The notes under the pieces were generated by a model, which saw nothing but the letters and a program-made list of their open reading frames with translations, did no database searches and was not told the origin of the DNA. Below, piece after piece: positions 60,463 to 64,000 of a DNA stretch of 64,000 nt. How positions within the stretch are numbered: position 1 is the stretch's first letter; each line of letters opens with the position of its first letter. The stretch is taken from contig CABUZX010000005.1 of NCBI GenBank assembly GCA_902496185.1, forward strand, positions 1 to 64,000. Direction: 5' to 3'. The stretch comes from an uncultured Subdoligranulum sp. Its GTDB lineage: Bacteria; Bacillota; Clostridia; Christensenellales; CAG-314. Made by a program: the position numbers and the translations under genes.

Positions 60463-61896
60463 ATGGCAAACACATTACAGGACGTCAAAAAGCTTTGCTT
60501 GGACAACGGTATAGAAATTATTGACTTTAAAATGGTAGATATTGACGGAAGATGGCGTCATTTGTCCATACCGGTAGAAAGATTTACCGAAGAAACGCTT
60601 GTTTACGGCATTGGCTTTGACGGTAGTAATTACGGTTATGCTCCGGTAGAAAAAAGCGATATGGTGTTTATTCCCGATATTCAAAGCGCGCATATAGAGC
60701 CGTTTGTGACAACTCCTACTCTCACTATGATGGGTAACGTTTGCATTATCGGCGAAAAGGAAAACAAGCGTTTTGATCAATATCCGCGCAACGTGGCTTT
60801 ATCGGCGATTGATTATTTGAGAGAACAAAAAATTGCCGACGATATGTATATTGCTCCGGAATTTGAATTTCATATTTTTGACAACGTCAGTTATGAAACA
60901 CGTCCGCAAAGCGTGGGTTATACGGTAGATACCCAACAAGCGGTGTGGAATACGGGCTTGAAAGATCAATTTAATCACGGTTTTCAGGTGCCGTTAAAGG
61001 GTGGTTATCATTGTTCCCTTCCGCAAGACGTAAATTTTGATTTGCGTTCACAAATGTGCAATACAATGAAGGATTGGGGCGTAGACGTAAAATATCATCA
61101 TCATGAGGTCGGTGGTCCGGGTCAGCAAGAAATAGAAGTGGAGTTGGGCGATTTGGTAAAAATGGCGGACAACACAATGATTATTAAGTACGTTATCAAA
61201 AATCTTGCCGTTAGCAGTGGTAAAACGGCAACCTTTTTGCCAAAACCCATAGCAGGCGAGGCTGGTAACGGAATGCACGTTCATATGTTACTCAAAAAGG
61301 ATGGAAAATCAATCTTTTACGACCAAAACGGATATTCGGGATTAAGTCAAACGGCGCTGTACTTTATGGGCGGTATTTTGAAGCATTGCCCTTCGCTATG
61401 CGCCTTTACAAATCCTTCAACCAACTCTTTCAAACGTCTTGTGCCAGGTTTTGAAGCGCCTGTGACTATAGGTTACGCAACTTCTAACCGTAGCGCGGTT
61501 ATACGTATACCTGCTTATGCTAAGTCTCCCGAGTCGAAGAGATTTGAACTGCGCAATCCCGATGCGACTTGCAATCCGTATTATGCTTATGCCGCAATAT
61601 TGATGGCGGGTATCGACGGTATCAAAAACAAAATAGACCCGTCAAAGCACGGTTGGGGACCGTTTGATTTCAATTTGTTTAACCTTTCGGAGGAAGAAAA
61701 GAAAAAAGTTCAGGGCTTGCCAAAATCTTTGCCCGAAGCGTTAGACGAATTGGAAAAAGACAACGAATATCTCCGTCAGGGTGGGGTGTTCCCTCAAAGA
61801 CTGATTGAAACTTGGATAAAACGCAGGAGGGCAGACGCCGATAAGGTCAACGCTGTTCCGCATCCGGCAGAATTTGCGCTGTATTATGATTTATAA
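60463..61896 (+). CDS. glnA: glutamine synthetase, type I
   Basis: A 477-aa GS: FDGSNYGYAPVEKSDM near 48, APEFEFHIFD with the metal-binding Glu, GGPGQQEIEVEL, NGMHVHMLL, NRSAVIRIPAYAKSPESKR and RFELRNPDATCNPYYA, all active-site blocks. It makes glutamine from glutamate, ammonia and ATP. No adenylylation-type Tyr motif can be assigned with certainty. It lies 28 nt after the histidine kinase, with AAAGGAG before the ATG. Confidence 0.95.
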   Translation: MANTLQDVKKLCLDNGIEIIDFKMVDIDGRWRHLSIPVERFTEETLVYGIGFDGSNYGYAPVEKSDMVFIPDIQSAHIEPFVTTPTLTMMGNVCIIGEKENKRFDQYPRNVALSAIDYLREQKIADDMYIAPEFEFHIFDNVSYETRPQSVGYTVDTQQAVWNTGLKDQFNHGFQVPLKGGYHCSLPQDVNFDLRSQMCNTMKDWGVDVKYHHHEVGGPGQQEIEVELGDLVKMADNTMIIKYVIKNLAVSSGKTATFLPKPIAGEAGNGMHVHMLLKKDGKSIFYDQNGYSGLSQTALYFMGGILKHCPSLCAFTNPSTNSFKRLVPGFEAPVTIGYATSNRSAVIRIPAYAKSPESKRFELRNPDATCNPYYAYAAILMAGIDGIKNKIDPSKHGWGPFDFNLFNLSEEEKKKVQGLPKSLPEALDELEKDNEYLRQGGVFPQRLIETWIKRRRADADKVNAVPHPAEFALYYDL

Positions 61897-61929
61897 TTTT
61901 TTAAAAAATTGCAAAATGTATTAAATGGT

Positions 61930-61958
61930 TTGTAAAAGACTCAAAAATGTGCTATAAT
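61930..61958 (+). promoter_or_regulatory. promoter of the small lipoprotein gene
   Basis: TTGTAA (61930-61935) and TATAAT (61953-61958), 17-bp spacing. Confidence 0.7.
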
Positions 61959-62003
61959 ATAACCAGTAGGGAAACTTGCAAAAAAATTAAAAGGAGGCTT
62001 ATT

Positions 62004-62363
62004 ATGAAAAAGATTGTTTCAACGTTTTTTGTTTGTTTGCTTCTTGTTGGTTGCGTTTTTGCTTTTACTGCTTGTGGCGCAACGATTTCAGGAGAATATA
62101 AGAATGATTTTATCATGACTACTTACAAATTTTCCTTTAACAAAGTGACTATCACCATTGATAATATTATCGGCGAAGACACCGTTATCGAAGGTAAGTA
62201 TTCTATCGAAAAGGATGAAGAAGACAATAGAACTATTACTTTTACGTTTGAGTCAACTGAAAAAGATGAAGACGACTATTCTGGAACTTTTACCTTTAAA
62301 GAAGGCGAAGAAGAAGGTAAAAAATATATCCAAATTGGTCTAATTAAGTATTACAAACAATAA
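62004..62363 (+). CDS. small acidic lipoprotein
   Basis: A 119-aa exported lipoprotein. Signal peptide with a lipobox ending at about C24 (FAFTAC). The mature part is acidic and beta-rich (GEYKNDFIMTTYKFSFNKVT...), like a small single-domain binding barrel, family not recognised. The ATG at 62004 has AAAGGAGG; an in-frame start at 61947 lies in the promoter and is rejected. Confidence 0.75.
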   Translation: MKKIVSTFFVCLLLVGCVFAFTACGATISGEYKNDFIMTTYKFSFNKVTITIDNIIGEDTVIEGKYSIEKDEEDNRTITFTFESTEKDEDDYSGTFTFKEGEEEGKKYIQIGLIKYYKQ

Positions 62364-62369
62364 AAAGTC

Positions 62370-62405
62370 AAAAAGTCCGAATCAAATTTTGATTCGGACT
62401 TTTTG
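62370..62405 (+). terminator. terminator of the lipoprotein gene
   Basis: AAAAAGTCCGAATCAAA pairs with TTTGATTCGGACTTTTT. Confidence 0.9.
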
Positions 62406-62451
62406 GTGTGATTTTTAATTTTTGGCTATTATTTTTTTTGGCGTAAAAAAG

Positions 62452-62480
62452 TTGCGTTTTTTTTATTCGTGTATTATAAT
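62452..62480 (+). promoter_or_regulatory. promoter of tRNA-Leu
   Basis: TTGCGT (62452-62457) and TATAAT (62475-62480), 17-bp spacing. Confidence 0.65.
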
Positions 62481-62504
62481 AACAAAACAATTGAAAATAT
62501 TTTT

Positions 62505-62589
62505 GCGAATGTGGCGGAATTGGCAGACGCGCTAGATTCAGGTTCTAGTGTTTTACCACGTGCAGGTTCAAGTCCTGTCATTCGCACCA
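62505..62589 (+). tRNA. tRNA-Leu (CAG anticodon)
   Basis: An 85-nt class II tRNA. Acceptor GCGAATG pairs with CATTCGC; anticodon stem CTAGA/TCTAG encloses TTCAGGT, anticodon CAG (codon CTG). A variable arm, T arm GCAGG-TTCAAGT-CCTGT, discriminator A and encoded CCA follow. Confidence 0.96.
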
Positions 62590-62597
62590 TAAAGAAA

Positions 62598-62640
62598 CCA
62601 TAATATTGATACGAAAAATATCGGTATTATGGCTTTTTTA
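62598..62640 (+). terminator. terminator of tRNA-Leu
   Basis: CCATAATA (62598-62605) pairs with TATTATGG (62625-62632), with an inner GATA/TATC stem, followed by C and Ts. Confidence 0.75.
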
Positions 62641-62695
62641 TTGCCAAAATGGGGGTATTTTGCCCTTTTTTCATAAATTTTTAGCAAAATGTAGA

Positions 62696-62732
62696 CTTGC
62701 TGGGATGGTTTTCGTCCTCGCAAGCATTTTTT
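62696..62732 (+). terminator. hairpin with T-run downstream of tRNA-Leu
   Basis: CTTGC..GGGA pairs with TCCTCGCAAG, followed by CATTTTTTG. It has terminator form but no clear upstream gene other than tRNA-Leu. Confidence 0.45.
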
Positions 62733-62753
62733 GTTTTTAGTCGTAAAACATAA

Positions 62754-62807
62754 ATCGTTCACTTTATGCCCTTATCGTTCAATTTATGGGGTATCTTTCA
62801 ATTATTG
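62754..62807 (+). repeat. three tandem ~20-bp direct repeats
   Basis: ATCGTTCACTTTATG (62754), ATCGTTCAATTTATG (62774) and ATCTTTCAATTATTG (62793) follow each other at 20- and 19-bp steps, one turn-pair apart on the helix. No gene is inside. Confidence 0.7.
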
Positions 62808-62917
62808 TTTCCTTAAAATAAAAGCGTTGATTTAAGCTGGATTTTTTCTATAATAAACTCACCGATAAATGAGAATATGCTTGATATCACACTGATATCC
62901 AATTGTGTAAAAATATA

Positions 62918-62946
62918 TTGACATAAACAGCGAAATGTGATATATT
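62918..62946 (+). promoter_or_regulatory. promoter of the trkH-like gene
   Basis: TTGACA (62918-62923) and TATATT (62941-62946), 17-bp spacing. A second pair, TTGATT (62827) and TATAAT (62849), lies further upstream. Confidence 0.75.
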
Positions 62947-62965
62947 TACATAGACGCATAACAAA

Positions 62966-63012
62966 AAAGGAACCAGCTGACTCCAGAGGACATTGGTTCC
63001 TTTATGCTTTTT
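62966..63012 (+). promoter_or_regulatory. leader hairpin before trkH, possible attenuator
   Basis: AAAGGAACCA (62966-62975) pairs exactly with TGGTTCCTTT (62994-63003) around an 18-nt loop, followed by ATGCTTTTT. It lies between the promoter and the ribosome binding site. Confidence 0.5.
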
Positions 63013-63025
63013 AGAGGAAAATCTT

Positions 63026-64000
63026 ATGGTTAGAAAAAAGAAATTCACACTTTCAACCACGCAGATCATATTGCTCAGCTTCCTCGTGACTATTCTCATA
63101 GGAAGCGGACTTTTGGCATTGCCAATCAGCTCTGCAAGCGGAGAAGCCGTGCCGTATCTCGATGCGCTTTTCACGGCAACCACCTCCACCTGCGTGACGG
63201 GACTCGTTACAGTTCCCACGGTATCCACATGGAGCGTGTTCGGGCAGATCGTCATTTTGCTTCTTATACAGATCGGCGGTCTTGGTATCATCACCATTAT
63301 GTCGGGACTGATGCTTCTTCTCAATAGAAAAATGGGCATCGGCGACCGATTACTCATTCAAGATGCCTTCAATCTCAATACGATGTCAGGGCTTGCGAAA
63401 TTCGTCAAAAACGTACTGTTCGGAACGCTGATCATTGAAGGAGTCGGTGCTGTCCTGTATATGATTGTGTTCGTTCCTCAGTTTGGTGCAAGGGGCATCT
63501 GGATATCGGTCTTCAATTCGGTTTCCGCTTTCTGTAATGCCGGCATTGACATTATCGCGGAAAACAGCCTTTGCAATTACGCAACCAATCCCTTGATCAA
63601 TATCGTCACCTCCGCTCTCATCATTCTCGGCGGTCTCGGATATATCGTGTGGTGGGATGTTCTCCGTGTGATTAAAAGCCGTTCACCGAAAAACAGAAAA
63701 ATATTCAGGCACTTGTCCTTGCACTCAAAGATTGCCATTACGGTCACGGCAGGGCTCATTCTTGTTGGTGCAGTTCTCATATTTATTTTTGAATATGCTA
63801 ACCCATTAACCATTGGAGAGATGTCCTTGTTCGATAAAATTCAAATATCCCTCTTTCAATCGGTTACTACGAGAACGGCTGGCTTTGCTACAATTCCTCA
63901 AGAAAATATGACAAATGCCTCTGCCGCCACATCTATTATCTTGATGCTGATAGGCGGTTCACCCGTAGGAACGGCAGGTGGTATGAAAACCGTAACCATT
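63026..64000 (+). CDS. TrkH/KtrB-type potassium transporter, 5' part
   Basis: The first 325 codons; the gene runs off the window. Translation gives VRKKKFTLSTTQIILLSF, the first pore loop with TSTCVTGLVT (selectivity-filter glycine), FNSVSAFCNAGID for the second, SVTTRTAGFATI for the third, and GGSPVGTAGGMKTVTI at the end. These are the TrkH/KtrB family repeats of a K+ channel-like transporter that works with a TrkA/KtrA RCK subunit, probably downstream. AGAGGAAAA precedes the ATG. Codon choice (many ATC, GCC, CTC) differs from the neighbours, suggesting recent transfer. Confidence 0.93.
   Translation, partial: MVRKKKFTLSTTQIILLSFLVTILIGSGLLALPISSASGEAVPYLDALFTATTSTCVTGLVTVPTVSTWSVFGQIVILLLIQIGGLGIITIMSGLMLLLNRKMGIGDRLLIQDAFNLNTMSGLAKFVKNVLFGTLIIEGVGAVLYMIVFVPQFGARGIWISVFNSVSAFCNAGIDIIAENSLCNYATNPLINIVTSALIILGGLGYIVWWDVLRVIKSRSPKNRKIFRHLSLHSKIAITVTAGLILVGAVLIFIFEYANPLTIGEMSLFDKIQISLFQSVTTRTAGFATIPQENMTNASAATSIILMLIGGSPVGTAGGMKTVTI

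Noticed and set aside
1..64000. CRISPR array or prophage
   Set aside because: No regularly spaced direct repeats with unique spacers and no phage structural, integrase or lysis genes were seen.

Overview
The window is 64 kb of low-GC bacterial chromosome, most likely from an anaerobic member of the Clostridia (Bacillota). The evidence is a Firmicutes-style ribosomal superoperon with a KOW/L14e-like gene between map and infA, zinc-ribbon S14, S4, L36 and adenylate kinase, AGGAGG-type ribosome binding sites throughout, a sodium-pumping decarboxylase operon, an oxygen-scavenging flavodiiron protein and methionine gamma-lyase. The genus cannot be told from sequence alone. There is no prophage, no CRISPR array and no complete insertion sequence.

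Layout. 1-11.8 kb is housekeeping and metabolic: a tRNA-Ser tail, a SHOCT membrane protein, an IS3-type remnant, a ferritin-like protein, YqeY, ThiT under a TPP riboswitch with its own terminator, a YfbR nucleotidase overlapping a strongly degenerate ABC ATPase, an S41 protease, a cysteine desulfurase-like enzyme divergent from a DUF3343 putative S/Se carrier, endonuclease III and Obg. 11.9-16.1 kb is a restriction-modification island in the 3' part of tRNA-Pro. It holds a ribbon-helix-helix regulator with a large palindromic operator, a nuclease-methyltransferase fusion and a specificity subunit. It is bracketed by a 14-bp repeat of the tRNA T-arm and a perfect 21-bp inverted repeat. 16.4-23.2 kb holds ASCH, DegV, a GNAT-like protein, a flavodoxin-like reductase, an XRE repressor with two operators, the flavodiiron protein and methionine gamma-lyase. 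23.4-39.4 kb is the S10-spc-alpha superoperon, from rpsJ to rplQ, including secY, adk, map, infA and rpoA. 39.7-48.4 kb holds a TVP38-type membrane protein, RidA with threonine dehydratase, a 6S-like RNA candidate, an HtrA-like lipoprotein, a 49-aa zinc ribbon and the oadA-oadG-biotin carrier-oadB operon.

48.5-51.9 kb is a visibly AT-rich accessory patch. A tRNA-Ser gene is followed by a small repeat that ends in a second copy of the tRNA 3' tail. Next comes a 658-aa protein with an apparent HIRAN - degenerate DEDDh exonuclease - BRCT - degenerate DEDDh exonuclease layout, then a 54-aa small protein, then another copy of the repeat. I regard this as the most unusual part of the window. 52-62.4 kb returns to core functions: a prolyl-tRNA-editing family deacylase, a PiT phosphate transporter with its DUF47 partner, MscS, a lipoprotein M1 peptidase, a two-component system and glutamine synthetase. 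The end holds tRNA-Leu and the first 325 codons of a TrkH-type potassium transporter, whose codon choice differs from that of the neighbouring genes.

Functional links. RidA clears the reactive enamine/imine products of the adjacent threonine dehydratase. The oad genes encode a complete sodium-pumping decarboxylase. DUF47 and PiT form a phosphate uptake pair. The ribosomal cluster also carries protein export, initiation and nucleotide-balance genes in one transcription block. No searches or alignments were run: family calls rest on motifs seen in the translations and on known family features, and calls marked low confidence should be treated as hypotheses.
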